64,000 bases of DNA from Flexifilum sp963727545 (lineage in GTDB: Bacteria > Chloroflexota > Anaerolineae > Aggregatilineales > Phototrophicaceae), in contig CAVSGS010000005.1 in assembly GCA_963727545.1 (NCBI GenBank), positions 603,169-667,168 of the forward strand, read 5' to 3'. The notes under the pieces were generated by a model. It worked only from the letters and a program-made list of their open reading frames with translations, did not search any database and had not been told where the DNA came from. A program made the position numbers and the translations under genes. Below, one piece after another: positions 46,556-55,677 of this stretch (position 1 is the first letter of the stretch; each line of letters begins with the position of its first letter).

Positions 46556-47767
46556 TCAATCACCCACTGCCGGCGTCTGTTCGAGCCGCGCCGGTTCTGC
46601 CGCTGCGGACGACGACTTGTTCTTCCCGCCGGACAATTTGTAAGCGACCGTTTCCCCGTAAACCGGGAAGTAACGGGCGATCAAGCTGTAAATCAGCACC
46701 AACCCGGAGCCGACACCGACCAGAATGGCGACTTCCATCCAATGGGGCGAATAAGTTTCGCCGCCGACCGGCGCCATCGCAAACCACGTCACGTCGAACC
46801 GGTTGAGGATAACACCAACGATGATCAGCAGGGTACCGACCAGTGACCAGACGCGGCTGGTGCGTGCGCGCTTGAATGAGAAGATGAAAATCGGCAGCAC
46901 GACGCCGACGATGATCTCAGCCCAGAACAGCAAGCTGTAGATGCCGCTGCTGAACAGTAAGTCTACCTCGTTGGCGATGATCAACTCGCCGAACTTAATT
47001 ACCAGATAGAAGCCGAGGATCCACGGCAGGAACCAAGTCAGCTTGCCGATGGTCCGGGTCTTTAGACTGCGCCCGAACAGCCGGTAGCTGACGTTCGCTC
47101 CGGCGACCACCAGCGAGATCCCGGCGGCGAAGGAGCTGATCAAGAAGAAGACCGGCAGCAGCATCGACGACCAGAGCGGATGCAAGCGCGGCGACATGAT
47201 CACGAACATTGTCCCCAACGAAGATTGGTGCATCGTCGAGAGCGTCACGCCCGCGATCACGATCGGCACGGTGAAGCGCTTGATCGTCGGCAGCAGCCAC
47301 TTGAAGCGGGATTTCTCCAAAAATACCGGACTGAGTTCGTAGAGCAAAATCAGCGAGTAAGCGGTGATACACCAACTCACTTCGAGCAGCGCCGAGCTGA
47401 CGTTCGGGTGTAAAAAGACGTTGTAGAACCGATCCCACCGCCCCAAGTCGAACAGCAGGATGACCATCACGGCGCTGTAACCGAGCAGCCCCGCCAGCAC
47501 CGTCGGGCGCGTGGCGGCGTGCAGGTCCTCGAATTGGAACACGTAGACCAGCGCCGCCAGCGTGAACGCGCCGCCCGACAGGGCAACCGTCGCCAAGTCG
47601 AAGCTGATCCAGATGCCCCACGGAAATGCTTTGCTCAAATTGGTGGTCACGCCCAGACCGACGAACATCCGGTAAGCGCCAACCGCCAAGCCGAAGGCGG
47701 TGAGCGCCGCCAGCAGATACATCGGCTTGGGCAGCGTGCGTAGTTCGTGCAGAACTTTCTTCAGCAT
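46556..47767 (-). CDS. NrfD/PsrC-type membrane subunit of molybdopterin oxidoreductase
   Basis: A 403-residue integral membrane protein with nine to ten hydrophobic helices, starting YLLAALTAFGLAVGAYRMF and including WGIWISFDLATVALSGGAFT, MHQSSLGTMFVIMSP and WAEIIVGVVLPIFIF. It belongs to the NrfD/PsrC family, which anchors the catalytic and Fe-S subunits and exchanges electrons with quinol. The gene follows the ferredoxin subunit by 2 bp, the usual psrA-psrB-psrC order. Direction of electron flow cannot be read from sequence. Confidence 0.88.
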   Translation of the reverse strand: MLKKVLHELRTLPKPMYLLAALTAFGLAVGAYRMFVGLGVTTNLSKAFPWGIWISFDLATVALSGGAFTLAALVYVFQFEDLHAATRPTVLAGLLGYSAVMVILLFDLGRWDRFYNVFLHPNVSSALLEVSWCITAYSLILLYELSPVFLEKSRFKWLLPTIKRFTVPIVIAGVTLSTMHQSSLGTMFVIMSPRLHPLWSSMLLPVFFLISSFAAGISLVVAGANVSYRLFGRSLKTRTIGKLTWFLPWILGFYLVIKFGELIIANEVDLLFSSGIYSLLFWAEIIVGVVLPIFIFSFKRARTSRVWSLVGTLLIIVGVILNRFDVTWFAMAPVGGETYSPHWMEVAILVGVGSGLVLIYSLIARYFPVYGETVAYKLSGGKNKSSSAAAEPARLEQTPAVGD

Positions 47768-47769
47768 AA

Positions 47770-48576
47770 TTAGTCTTCTTCCTCTGCCTCAGCCGATGAT
47801 TCACCGGCACGCTCGCGTTCCGCCTCCAAGCGATCTTGCTCGGCTTCTTCCCGGATGTGCTTGATCGTCAGGTAGGCACCGGACAAACCGACCGCCATCA
47901 TCCCGGCGACCATCGGCGTGCCTTCCGTGACTAACCGGTTGGAGTATGCCGGCGAGGTCGTTTCGGCAGATGGGAATTCGAGGGCTTCGAACGGCACCGG
48001 CGAAATGTAGAAAGTCGCCGTGCCGCCGTTTTCGTGCTCCCCGTAAACGTGATCGATGTACTTGCCGGGATTGTTGCTGATGCGCTGGTGCGCTTCCGCC
48101 AGCATATCCTCGTACTTGCCAAACTTGATCGCCCCGGTCGGGCAGGTTTGCGCACACGCGGGCTGCTGTCCCTCGCCCAAACGCGCCACGCACATATCAC
48201 ACTTGACCACCAGCGGGAACTGCTTATCCCACTCGTAATTGGGGACACCGAACGGACAGGCATACAAACAGTAGCGACAGCCGATGCAGATGTCTTGATC
48301 GTAGGTGACCTGTCCCTCATCGGTGCGCTGGAGCGCGCCGACGGTACAGGCGGAGACGCACGACGGATCGATGCAGTGCATACAGTGATACGGCGCGGTG
48401 TAGCGCTGGAGATCCGGGAAGGTGCCGGTGTAGCCGGTTTCCTTGATCCAGATGCGCGTGCTGTCCATCGGCACTTCATTTTCGACACTGCACGCGACCA
48501 TGCAGGTGCGGCAGTCGATGCAGTGGGTCACGTCAATCAGGAACCCGTAGCGCGGGGTATTGGTATGTTCAGACAC
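47770..48576 (-). CDS. 4Fe-4S dicluster ferredoxin subunit (PsrB/NrfC/PhsB-like)
   Basis: A 268-residue electron-transfer subunit with four Cys groups expected to bind four [4Fe-4S] clusters: CIDCRTCMVAC, CMHCIDPSCVSAC, CIGCRYCLYACPFG and CDMC...CAQTCPTGA. A C-terminal hydrophobic stretch (MAVGLSGAYLTI) is followed by a highly charged Glu-rich tail. It connects the molybdopterin subunit to the NrfD subunit. There is no Tat signal of its own, so it would be exported with the catalytic subunit, as in PsrAB. It sits 4 bp after the psrA-like gene. Confidence 0.9.
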   Translation of the reverse strand: MSEHTNTPRYGFLIDVTHCIDCRTCMVACSVENEVPMDSTRIWIKETGYTGTFPDLQRYTAPYHCMHCIDPSCVSACTVGALQRTDEGQVTYDQDICIGCRYCLYACPFGVPNYEWDKQFPLVVKCDMCVARLGEGQQPACAQTCPTGAIKFGKYEDMLAEAHQRISNNPGKYIDHVYGEHENGGTATFYISPVPFEALEFPSAETTSPAYSNRLVTEGTPMVAGMMAVGLSGAYLTIKHIREEAEQDRLEAERERAGESSAEAEEED

Positions 48577-48580
48577 GGTG

Positions 48581-50768
48581 CTAAGCCTTTCTCACGGTGA
48601 CAAAAGTCTGGCTGAGCGCCTGACTTCCACTAGCGGGATCCGTGTAGGTGACGTGCAGTACCGAGTCGCTCGCGCCCAGCCCGTAAGCCGTCGTCAACCC
48701 TCTGGAGAGATGTCCAAAGCCGGGGGTCAGGTACACACAGTCGGGGCGGATGGCGGGCGTCGCTTCCAAGCGAATAGCGACCGACCCGACCTCGCTCTCG
48801 ACTTCGACCCAATCACCATCGGCGAGTCCGCGTTCTGCCGCGACATCCACGTTCATCCACAAGCGCGGCTCGTCGGCATACTTGTGCAGCAGCAGATTGT
48901 TCTGCGTGCCGAACTGAGTCGCCTGCGCGACTTTACCGGTCAGCAAGTAGAACTGTCCCAGCGGCGGTTCCGGCGGCGCTTGCCATTCCGGGACACCGGG
49001 GAAGCCGACCCGTGCCAGCGTTTCCGAGTAGATCTCGATCTTGCCGCTGGACGTGTTCAAGCTGAAATCATCGGATGCAGCTTCGGCTTCCGTCTCAGCA
49101 GACGGGATTTCGGCGTAACCGCGCGCCTTGACGTCTTCCAAGCTGACGCCGAGCGGTGCAAGCTGCTGACGGATGTAATCTTCTTCGTCTTTGTACTGGA
49201 AATAATCGCTCAAGCCGAGCCGTTCGCCTAACTGCTTGTAAATCCACAGTGCCGATTTCGCCTCGCCCTGCGGCTCGATCACCGGCTGGCGCAGATACGC
49301 GCGGTTGCCGACGATGTTCAGCGGATCGTACCGTTCGAGGTACGACGCTTCCGGCAGCACGACATCCGAGAACCATGCCGTGTCGTTGACGATGATGTCG
49401 ACCGTAGCGATAAAGTCCATCTTCTCGATAGCTTGCAGCGTCCGCGCGCGATCCGGCAGCGACATCACCGGATTCTGGCGGCTGATGAACCAGCCATGCG
49501 CCTGATACGGCTGACCGGTGACGATGTTGTCACGCAGTTCTTGGAACACGCCGATCTTCAGCGGCACGACGGGATACTTCGACGGCACACCGTCCAACCG
49601 CTGCGCCGAAACGCGCGGATACGGTGGCTGTGCCGGTTTGCCCAGCGAGCCGCTGCCCTCACCGGCGCTCGCGCTCATGTGGACGTTCCAGTTGCCCACC
49701 AGCGCGTTCAAAATGGCGATCGCCCGTTCGGTCTGGAACGAGTTAACGAAGTTGGACGTGCGCCAGCCGTTGTGCGCCAGCGCGTGCGGCGCAGCCGCCG
49801 CAAACTCGCGCGCGATCCGGCGGATGGTGTCGGCGGGAATTTCGGTGAGCGCTGCTGCCCATTCCGGTGTGTACTGCGCCACTTCCGGCACGAGTTTGTC
49901 GAAACCGACCGTGTGTTTGGCGACGAAATCGGCGTTATAGAGCAACTCGCCGACGATCACGTTCAGCAGCGCTAGATGGAAGGCTAAATCCGTGCCCGGC
50001 TTGATCGGCAGATACTCAGTCGCTTTGGCGGCCGTCTTGGTGAAACGCGGGTCGAGGTAGACGACCTTGACGCCGCGCGTGATCGCCGCACTCAGTTCGC
50101 CGGTCTCCGAGGTGGAGATGGCTTCCATCAAGTTACGCCCGGTCAGGATGATGTATTGCAGTTGATCGTCGTAAATGCGATCCGGTTCTTCCATGCCGTA
50201 GGTCATCAGGTTAGCGACGATCATGGCGTTGAAGCACAAACTGCGTTGGGTGCCGTAATTGGGCGACCCGAAAGCGTAGAGCAAGTTCTCGAACTGCGGT
50301 TGGCTCAGGTTATGCGTGGACGAAAAGACCATCGCCTCTGGACCATACTTCTGCTTGATGTCGAGCATCTTGCTGGCGACCAGATCCAGCGCTTCGTCCC
50401 ACGATGCCTTGCGGAAGCGACCTTCGCCGCGCTTGCCCACCCGGATCAGTGGGGAGAGCACGCGGTCGGGATCATAAGTGTTCATCAAGCCCGATTGACC
50501 GCGCACGCACAGGTGCCCGCGCGAATGCGGATGTTCGGGATTGCCGTCCAGCTTGACGACCCGTCCGTCCTTCACCTTGGCGATCAAGCCGCAGCGCCAG
50601 ACGCACATTTCGCACATGCTGTGAATGTAGCCATCGCCCGGCCGCGTTGAGCATTCCGGCGTCACGCGCGGCTTGCGCCACGAAGGGCGGGACCAACTGC
50701 CCCACCGCCAGCGCACCCGCAGCGGTCGCGCTCGCTTGTAGAAAGTTTCGTCTCGATAAATCTCTCAT
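48581..50768 (-). pseudogene. Molybdopterin oxidoreductase (PsrA/PhsA-like), Tat-exported; frameshifted near 50638
   Basis: About 729 residues. The first 50 (RDLSRRNFLQASATAAGAL) form a Tat signal peptide in one frame; the rest is in another. Removing one C from CCC at 50637-50639 (plus strand) joins them as NAAGDGYIHSMCEMC, so a single-base error is probable. The mature enzyme has the [4Fe-4S] motif CEMCVWRCG...GHLCVRG, a candidate Mo-ligand Cys in RSLCFNAM, ILTGRNLMEA and a C-terminal molybdopterin-binding domain (FYLLTGKVAQATQFGTQNN). PsrA/PhsA relatives reduce polysulfide or thiosulfate; other sulfur substrates are possible. It is followed by PsrB- and PsrC-like genes. Confidence 0.82.
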
Positions 50769-50777
50769 CAGTGCCCC

Positions 50778-51329
50778 CTAATCCTTGCTGTTGCGATGCA
50801 GCCCTGCCCGGTCGATCAGGTAGAACAGGAACACCGCCAGCAGCGCGAACAGGACGACGGTCAAGAAGGGGCTGAGATTCCACAGGTCGGGAATCACCAC
50901 GTTACCGGAATTAGCAATTTCCGAGATCTTCGGGAAGACCGATTGATAGGTCAAGCCATAGACCCCCGCGCCGACCAGAAAGCCGAGCACGCCGGGGATC
51001 AGGTAGTCGAGCTTGCCCTCGCCCGCGCCAGCAGCGCAGGTACCGGGACAGTAACCGCTCAGCGCCATGCCGACGCCGAAAATCAGTCCGCCGACGATGT
51101 TGCCGACGACATAGGTCGCCGGGGGCGTCGGGAAAGTCACCAAGCCCAAGCCACGCAGGAGAAACAGACCGGACATCGAGACCACGAGGGTGGTCATCAT
51201 GAACTTGAGCACCGCCAAATCGGTCAGGCGGAAGACGTTGACGATCTTGTGATACTTGGTCATGCCCGCTTTGTTGAGCGCAAAGCCGAAACCGATGCCA
51301 AGAATGAACGCGATCAGAAATTGGGACAT
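50778..51329 (-). CDS. YedE/DUF6691-type transporter half, possibly for thiosulfate
   Basis: A 183-residue membrane protein with four to five helices and the YeeE/YedE signature: LNKAGMTKY near residue 20 and ALSGYCPGTCAAGAGEG with two Cys near the centre. In characterised TsuA/YeeE, conserved Cys residues guide thiosulfate through the channel. Here the transporter appears as two half-length genes 3 bp apart, like PmpA/PmpB. It is in the operon with the Psr-like complex, which supports a role in moving thiosulfate or another sulfur species. Confidence 0.83.
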   Translation of the reverse strand: MSQFLIAFILGIGFGFALNKAGMTKYHKIVNVFRLTDLAVLKFMMTTLVVSMSGLFLLRGLGLVTFPTPPATYVVGNIVGGLIFGVGMALSGYCPGTCAAGAGEGKLDYLIPGVLGFLVGAGVYGLTYQSVFPKISEIANSGNVVIPDLWNLSPFLTVVLFALLAVFLFYLIDRAGLHRNSKD

Positions 51330-51332
51330 GGA

Positions 51333-51878
51333 TTAATACCTCTTGCGGTAAATGATCATCGCGGTGACGATGCCAGAGGCGAACATCCCGGCGATGAACA
51401 GGAAGGCGGAGGGAGCGAGCAGCATTCCACCGGAGATGGCTAAGCCGCTGGTGCAGCCCCCGGCGATCCCGGCGGCATATTCCAGAATGATCGCGCCCAC
51501 GAATGCCAGCAGCCAGCGCTTCCAGACCTGCGGTCCGAACACGCTTTTCCACTGCGCATCACTGTTCGCCGAGTCTTTCTTGCCCCACTTGAGCGTCCCG
51601 CTGGTCGCCGCGCCGAGCAGCCCACCGAAGAACACGCCCACCAGCAGGATCACGTTCCACGTGATTTCCGGCGGCATGATGTAGTTGAAGTACATGTTAC
51701 TGAACAGCCCCGGCGCGACCGCTTGACCGATCATTCCGGTGACGTTCTCAAACGCGCCCGACGCGCCCAGCGTGCTGCTGCTCAGCCAAACGGCGAGGAT
51801 TCCGACGATGCCCAGCAGTGTACCGGCGATATAGGGCGACCATTCATCCTTGCGGATGTAATTTACAATATGGCTCAC
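51333..51878 (-). CDS. YeeE/YedE-type transporter half, possibly for thiosulfate
   Basis: A 181-residue membrane protein with about five helices; the conserved motif is AAGIAGGCTSGLAISGG, holding the single essential-type Cys of the family. An N-terminal polar segment (RKDEWSPYIAG) matches the start of YeeE-like proteins. It is the partner of the downstream half. Together they carry the three Cys expected of a thiosulfate pathway. It starts 5 bp after the triheme cytochrome gene. Confidence 0.83.
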   Translation of the reverse strand: MSHIVNYIRKDEWSPYIAGTLLGIVGILAVWLSSSTLGASGAFENVTGMIGQAVAPGLFSNMYFNYIMPPEITWNVILLVGVFFGGLLGAATSGTLKWGKKDSANSDAQWKSVFGPQVWKRWLLAFVGAIILEYAAGIAGGCTSGLAISGGMLLAPSAFLFIAGMFASGIVTAMIIYRKRY

Positions 51879-51883
51879 GATGG

Positions 51884-52750
51884 TTACTCCTCCGCCTTGT
51901 CGTCTTCGTCGACGACCGCGTTGAGCAGGTCAAGAACCTTTTCCGTCTTTTCCGGGTCTTTCAGGATGCGGTCGAGCGCCTTGCGGCTCTTGGCTTTCAG
52001 GTTCGTCAGTTCGGGCAGCATTTCGATCACGTCTGCCGGATACTCGCCCTCGATCGTCGCGGTTGTGGTGCGACCACGACGCACTTCATTGACGACGATG
52101 AAGCCGCCGCCACCCAACGCGACCAGACCAATCAAGCCCAGCAGGATGGTATTGCCCCAGTTGACCGGGGTTTCATGGAGCACGGTTTCGTTATAGCGCT
52201 GGACGTAATCGACCACGTTCCCGCCGTCGACGACCACCTGCGTGTCGGTTGCCACACAATCGGTCGAGGCGGATGTCACCGGTGCCGCCGCGACAGCCTG
52301 CTCAGTGGACGCCGCAGCCGGAGCCGTATCGCTGACCGGGGTCGTCGCCGTCGGCTGAATTTGAACGCTGGTACCGTCGTCTAAGGAAACGCCCAGCGTA
52401 GTCGCGTAGACCTGCGCGCGATCCATCAAATCGTTGGGGTGACAGGCTTGGCACGACGCCTTGATGTCAGAGAGCGGCGGCACCATGCCTTCATGCGCGG
52501 CATCGGCGGTCGTCGCCTGTTGATTCCCGGCGTGGCAGATATAGCAGAAATCGCCGAAAGCGTGCGCTTCGTGCCAACTCGTACCGTCGTTGTTGACCGG
52601 GTCTTGTCCCTGAACTTCGTGACAATCCTTGCAGGTCGAGGCTTCCGACCCACACTGTGCTTGCACAGCGGGTGCCCACAGGGTGGCGGCGCTCAGCACC
52701 AGCAGCAGCCCGCTAAGAGACAAAAGGAACGATATTCGTTTGTGTAGCAT
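51884..52750 (-). CDS. Triheme c-type cytochrome, membrane-anchored
   Basis: A 288-residue protein. A signal peptide (residues 1-31) leads to an extracytoplasmic domain with three CxxCH heme sites: CKDCH, CYICH and CQACH. A long Ala/Thr-rich linker follows (about 120-195), then a membrane helix (TILLGLIGLVALGGGGFIVV) and a charged cytoplasmic tail. It would pass electrons between the Psr-like complex and another carrier outside the membrane. First gene of the seven-gene operon, it is divergent from the ArsR B/nine-heme operon and shares the two palindromes at 52866 and 53053. Confidence 0.85.
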   Translation of the reverse strand: MLHKRISFLLSLSGLLLVLSAATLWAPAVQAQCGSEASTCKDCHEVQGQDPVNNDGTSWHEAHAFGDFCYICHAGNQQATTADAAHEGMVPPLSDIKASCQACHPNDLMDRAQVYATTLGVSLDDGTSVQIQPTATTPVSDTAPAAASTEQAVAAAPVTSASTDCVATDTQVVVDGGNVVDYVQRYNETVLHETPVNWGNTILLGLIGLVALGGGGFIVVNEVRRGRTTTATIEGEYPADVIEMLPELTNLKAKSRKALDRILKDPEKTEKVLDLLNAVVDEDDKAEE

Positions 52751-52865
52751 GCCTTTCTCCTTGAGAAAGTTCAGTCAGGACAACAGCCCAAACATCGAAA
52801 ATAAGTATTGTTCCGTCGCGCTTTTACAAGCGCTGTTTCTGCTATCACGAGTGACTACTGTGTCT

Positions 52866-52889
52866 GCTTATGCGCTTATACGCATAAGC
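52866..52889. promoter_or_regulatory. 24-bp ArsR-type operator, triheme side
   Basis: GCTTATGC-N8-GCATAAGC, a perfect palindrome 116 bp upstream of the triheme cytochrome start. It has the same size and N8 spacer as the site at 53053. Confidence 0.65.
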
Positions 52890-53052
52890 CTATATTCATA
52901 GATTAAAATGTTGTGAGAAACGCGGGTAGTACGGCACGTCATATAGGATAAGTGCATTTTGTCACAAGCTTGGCAAATTCCAGCCGAGCAGGTTGCGGAA
53001 GTGACAAATAGCAGCGACAGACGGTGTAGAAAAGCCTTGTTGAAAATCAGTC

Positions 53053-53076
53053 ACCTATTCGACAATGTGAATAGGT
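53053..53076. promoter_or_regulatory. 24-bp ArsR-type operator in front of regulator B
   Basis: ACCTATTC-N8-GAATAGGT, a perfect palindrome 22 bp before ATG 53099. The core ATTC-N8-GAAT is the arrangement described for BigR/SqrR-type ArsR regulators. Confidence 0.7.
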
Positions 53077-53098
53077 AAACGTGTTGGAGCTGCCGCAT

Positions 53099-53431
53099 AT
53101 GGATGGCGAACTCGTCAACGAACTAAATCTGTTACACGAACAAGTTTGTAATGCACTCGGAAGTCCGATCCGGCTGATGATCTTCTATGCCTTGAGCGAG
53201 CAACCGCGTTACGTCACTGACCTCGCGGAAGAACTCAACTTGCCGCAGCCGACGGTCTCTCGGCATCTGAAAGTTCTCCGCGAACGCGGGCTGATCGCCG
53301 CCCGGCGCGATGGTCCGGCGGTCTACTACACCTTGACCGATCAACGCGTCATGCAGGCGCTCGAACTGATGCGTGACGTCCTGCGCGACCGACTGCGCCG
53401 CCAAGCGATGATTACCGAGAAGAACGGCTGA
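53099..53431 (+). CDS. ArsR/SmtB-family winged-helix repressor (paralogue B)
   Basis: A 110-residue regulator with helix GSPIRLMIFYAL, recognition region QPTVSRHLKVLRERGLI and wing YYTLTDQ. Start chosen at ATG 53099 (MDGELVNEL), which follows GGAG and aligns with the starts of paralogues A and C; GTG 53081 is only 5 bp from the palindrome. It has one Cys (VCNALG) and lacks both the ArsR metal motif and the SqrR Cys pair, so its signal is unknown. It begins the operon with the nine-heme cytochrome and Rieske genes, and probably represses that operon and the divergent sulfur operon. Confidence 0.87.
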   Translation: MDGELVNELNLLHEQVCNALGSPIRLMIFYALSEQPRYVTDLAEELNLPQPTVSRHLKVLRERGLIAARRDGPAVYYTLTDQRVMQALELMRDVLRDRLRRQAMITEKNG

Positions 53432-53443
53432 ACTGAACCAACC

Positions 53444-54724
53444 ATGCGCAGCAGATTGGGTACTGAAAGAGGACGAGCCGAGCTTGCCGTCCTCTCGATA
53501 GCGGGCTTCGGCATTCTCTTGATCGTCATCGTCACCGCCCTGAAATTGCAGCAGCCGAAGCTGATCGAGATTACGCCGACGCTCACCGGAGAAACCGAGC
53601 GCTGCCTGACCTGCCACGACGGGATCGAAGCAATCAGCGCATCGCACCCCACCGAGGAGTTCGGTTGTGTCTCTTGTCATGGGGGGAACGGCTTGGCGGT
53701 CGAGGAGACCGCCGCCCACACCGATATGGTGACCAACCCGTCGAGCTTCGATTATGCCCAGCAGTACTGCGGCGACTGTCACGCCGGTCAAGTGCTGATG
53801 GCGGATCGCAGCATCATGAAGACTTACGCCGGGGCAATCGCCCTGATTCGCCGCGCCTTCGGCTTGCAGCCGACCGGCGAGGCGGAGTACGCCGCTGAAG
53901 CGATCGGCGATCTGAAAACTTTCGACCCAGCCCCGACCGATCCGCAGCCAGTCCACGACTTCTACGACAACTGCATGAGCTGTCACACGTCGGCTGAATC
54001 GCAGCAGATTCAGTACTACTACCGCAGCACCGGCTGCGCGACCTGTCACGTACTCTACAACGAGAACGGACTCTACGAAGGCGGCGACCCGACTATCTCG
54101 AAGACCGAAGCGGGGCACGGGCAGACCCACACCTTCACGACCGCGATCCCCTATACCCAGTGCAATCACTGCCACAATCAGGGCAACTACGACCTACGGT
54201 CAATGACTTTTCTGCCGCGCACCGACATGCCCGCCGACCCGCCGCTGACCGGAGACGCGCTGCGGCTGCACGACTACTACCAACCCATCGGGCAGTTCAC
54301 CAAATGTGAGTACGAACTCGACTGCATCGATTGTCATACCCAGCAGGAAGTCATGGGCGACGGCATCCTCTACAACAACAAGAGCGAGGCGCAGTACACC
54401 CAGTGCAAAACCTGTCACGGGACGCTCGACGAGCTGCCCCAGCAGACGGTCGTCCAGAGTGACGCTGATCTCGCCATGACGCTCGCCAACGTTAACCCGC
54501 TGGTCGATCTGGCGGTCGGCGACACGATTATGTCGACCGAACGCAGCGAGCCGCTCTACAACGTCCGGCTAGTCGATGGCGAATGGATCCTCACCGGCAA
54601 AGCGACCGGAGAAAGTTATGTCGTGCCGCTGGTGCAAGGCTCCGCCTGCACGCAGGACGTGAACAATCAATCTAGTGCGTCGTGTCACCAATGCCACAGC
54701 GTAGATCGAGAGGCAGCACCGTGA
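53444..54724 (+). CDS. Nine-heme c-type cytochrome with N-terminal membrane anchor
   Basis: A 426-residue protein with a signal anchor (AVLSIAGFGILLIVIVTAL, residues 15-33) and nine CxxCH heme sites in order: CLTCH, CVSCH, CGDCH, CMSCH, CATCH, CNHCH, CIDCH, CKTCH and CHQCH. Extra His residues between them can supply the sixth ligands. It would form an electron wire on the outer face of the membrane; I do not recognise a characterised enzyme of this length and heme number. It starts 12 bp after ArsR B and its stop overlaps the Rieske GTG start by GTGA, so the two are translationally coupled. Confidence 0.85.
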   Translation: MRSRLGTERGRAELAVLSIAGFGILLIVIVTALKLQQPKLIEITPTLTGETERCLTCHDGIEAISASHPTEEFGCVSCHGGNGLAVEETAAHTDMVTNPSSFDYAQQYCGDCHAGQVLMADRSIMKTYAGAIALIRRAFGLQPTGEAEYAAEAIGDLKTFDPAPTDPQPVHDFYDNCMSCHTSAESQQIQYYYRSTGCATCHVLYNENGLYEGGDPTISKTEAGHGQTHTFTTAIPYTQCNHCHNQGNYDLRSMTFLPRTDMPADPPLTGDALRLHDYYQPIGQFTKCEYELDCIDCHTQQEVMGDGILYNNKSEAQYTQCKTCHGTLDELPQQTVVQSDADLAMTLANVNPLVDLAVGDTIMSTERSEPLYNVRLVDGEWILTGKATGESYVVPLVQGSACTQDVNNQSSASCHQCHSVDREAAP

Positions 54725-55125
54725 ACCGTCGTGATCTGCTCAAAGACGCCGTCAGGATTTCCCATCCAGAGGAACCTGACTCCATCGAGCACATCACCGC
54801 TGTACCCACCGCCGGATCGCCGCGTCAATATCGAGCAGGTATGCACGTACTGGTCGAGGATGCGCGCGCATGGCTGTGCCGTGACGACGTGGGTTTCTAC
54901 GCGATTGACGCGCACTGCCCGCACCTCGGCTGCATCGTCCGTCCGGACGGCGATGGCTTCATCTGTCCTTGCCATCGGAGCCGGTTCACAGCAACCGGCG
55001 AACCGGCAGCCGGATCGCCCGCCCCGTCGGCGCTGCGCTTCCTCTACGTTGAACTGGACGACGCCGGGCAGCTTATCATCAGGCGCAACTACCCCACCGA
55101 TCCGCGCGATCGCTTGATGGCGTGA
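54721..55125 (+). CDS. Rieske [2Fe-2S] protein
   Basis: A 134-residue Rieske protein starting at GTG 54721, overlapping the cytochrome stop. Cluster ligands are in CPHLGCIV (Cys-His) and CPCHRSRF (Cys-His), so the CxH...CxxH set is complete. The N-terminus MNRRDLLKDAV looks like a degenerate twin-Arg start but has no hydrophobic region, so export is doubtful. Rieske proteins pass electrons in quinol oxidoreductases and oxygenases; here the coupled nine-heme cytochrome is the likely partner. A terminator follows 29 bp later. Confidence 0.88.
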   Translation: MNRRDLLKDAVRISHPEEPDSIEHITAVPTAGSPRQYRAGMHVLVEDARAWLCRDDVGFYAIDAHCPHLGCIVRPDGDGFICPCHRSRFTATGEPAAGSPAPSALRFLYVELDDAGQLIIRRNYPTDPRDRLMA

Positions 55126-55153
55126 CGCAGCATCGAACACCCCGAAAAACAAA

Positions 55154-55195
55154 ACGATCCGGCGGCATGGATGATCATCCACACCACCGGATCGT
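55154..55195 (+). terminator. Terminator of the ArsR B / nine-heme / Rieske operon
   Basis: ACGATCCGGCGG pairs with CCACCGGATCGT (one wobble), enclosing GGATGATCATCC; followed by CTTTAATTT. Confidence 0.75.
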
Positions 55196-55236
55196 CTTTA
55201 ATTTGACTCTACGGTAGAAGTTGTGCGCTTTTCTAG

Positions 55237-55256
55237 GGGCGCACGGCTGTGCGCCC
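55237..55256. repeat. Small palindrome, AGGGGCAC-like family, copy 3
   Basis: GGGCGCAC-GGCT-GTGCGCCC with the flanking AG on the left side; it lies in the gap between the Rieske operon and the DUF2892 gene. Confidence 0.55.
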
Positions 55257-55334
55257 TCAGGATTGCACTTGTTTTACCGTTGAGCCCTTAATTTACCTGA
55301 CCTGAATCGGTCGAAGGACTAGCCGAACCAAAAC

Positions 55335-55559
55335 TTACTTGCCGCTGCGAATCTTCGGACCGGAGAACGGCTGACCGAACAGCGGTGCGAACACACAGAA
55401 GTCGAAGATGCCTGCCAGCAGCGGAACCAAACCGATCACCGCAATGATGATGCCGCCGGTGTCCTTGACGACGAACAAGCCCAACGCGACCAAGATGACC
55501 CCGGCGATAATCCGGACCCAGCGCCCGGTTGAACTAGCAAGAAACTGAATAAGCCCCAT
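55335..55559 (-). CDS. DUF2892 (YgaP-type membrane domain) protein
   Basis: A 74-residue protein with two membrane helices (RIIAGVILVALGLFVV and GGIIIAVIGLVPLLAGIF) and the family ending CVFAPLFGQPF. The same domain forms the membrane part of the rhodanese YgaP, where it anchors a sulfurtransferase. Here it is a separate gene near a secreted four-domain rhodanese and may serve as its anchor or partner, which is inference. Tandem TGACAT palindromes lie 85-120 bp upstream. Confidence 0.82.
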   Translation of the reverse strand: MGLIQFLASSTGRWVRIIAGVILVALGLFVVKDTGGIIIAVIGLVPLLAGIFDFCVFAPLFGQPFSGPKIRSGK

Positions 55560-55643
55560 CTGATTTTCCCTTTTCGTGCCTGCGAACCTGTTTACTTAGA
55601 CGGTCTGCAGCAGCCGGGGCTTTCGTCCTTAGATCAACAAGAA

Positions 55644-55677
55644 TGACATTTGTCGATTAAATAGATGACATATGTCA
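55644..55677 (-). promoter_or_regulatory. Tandem TGACATNTGTCA palindromes upstream of the DUF2892 gene
   Basis: TGACATTTGTC(G) at 55644-55655 and the perfect TGACATATGTCA at 55666-55677, spaced 22 bp start to start (two helical turns). The second overlaps the Trx-VKOR stop codon. Candidate operator for an unidentified regulator. Confidence 0.5.
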
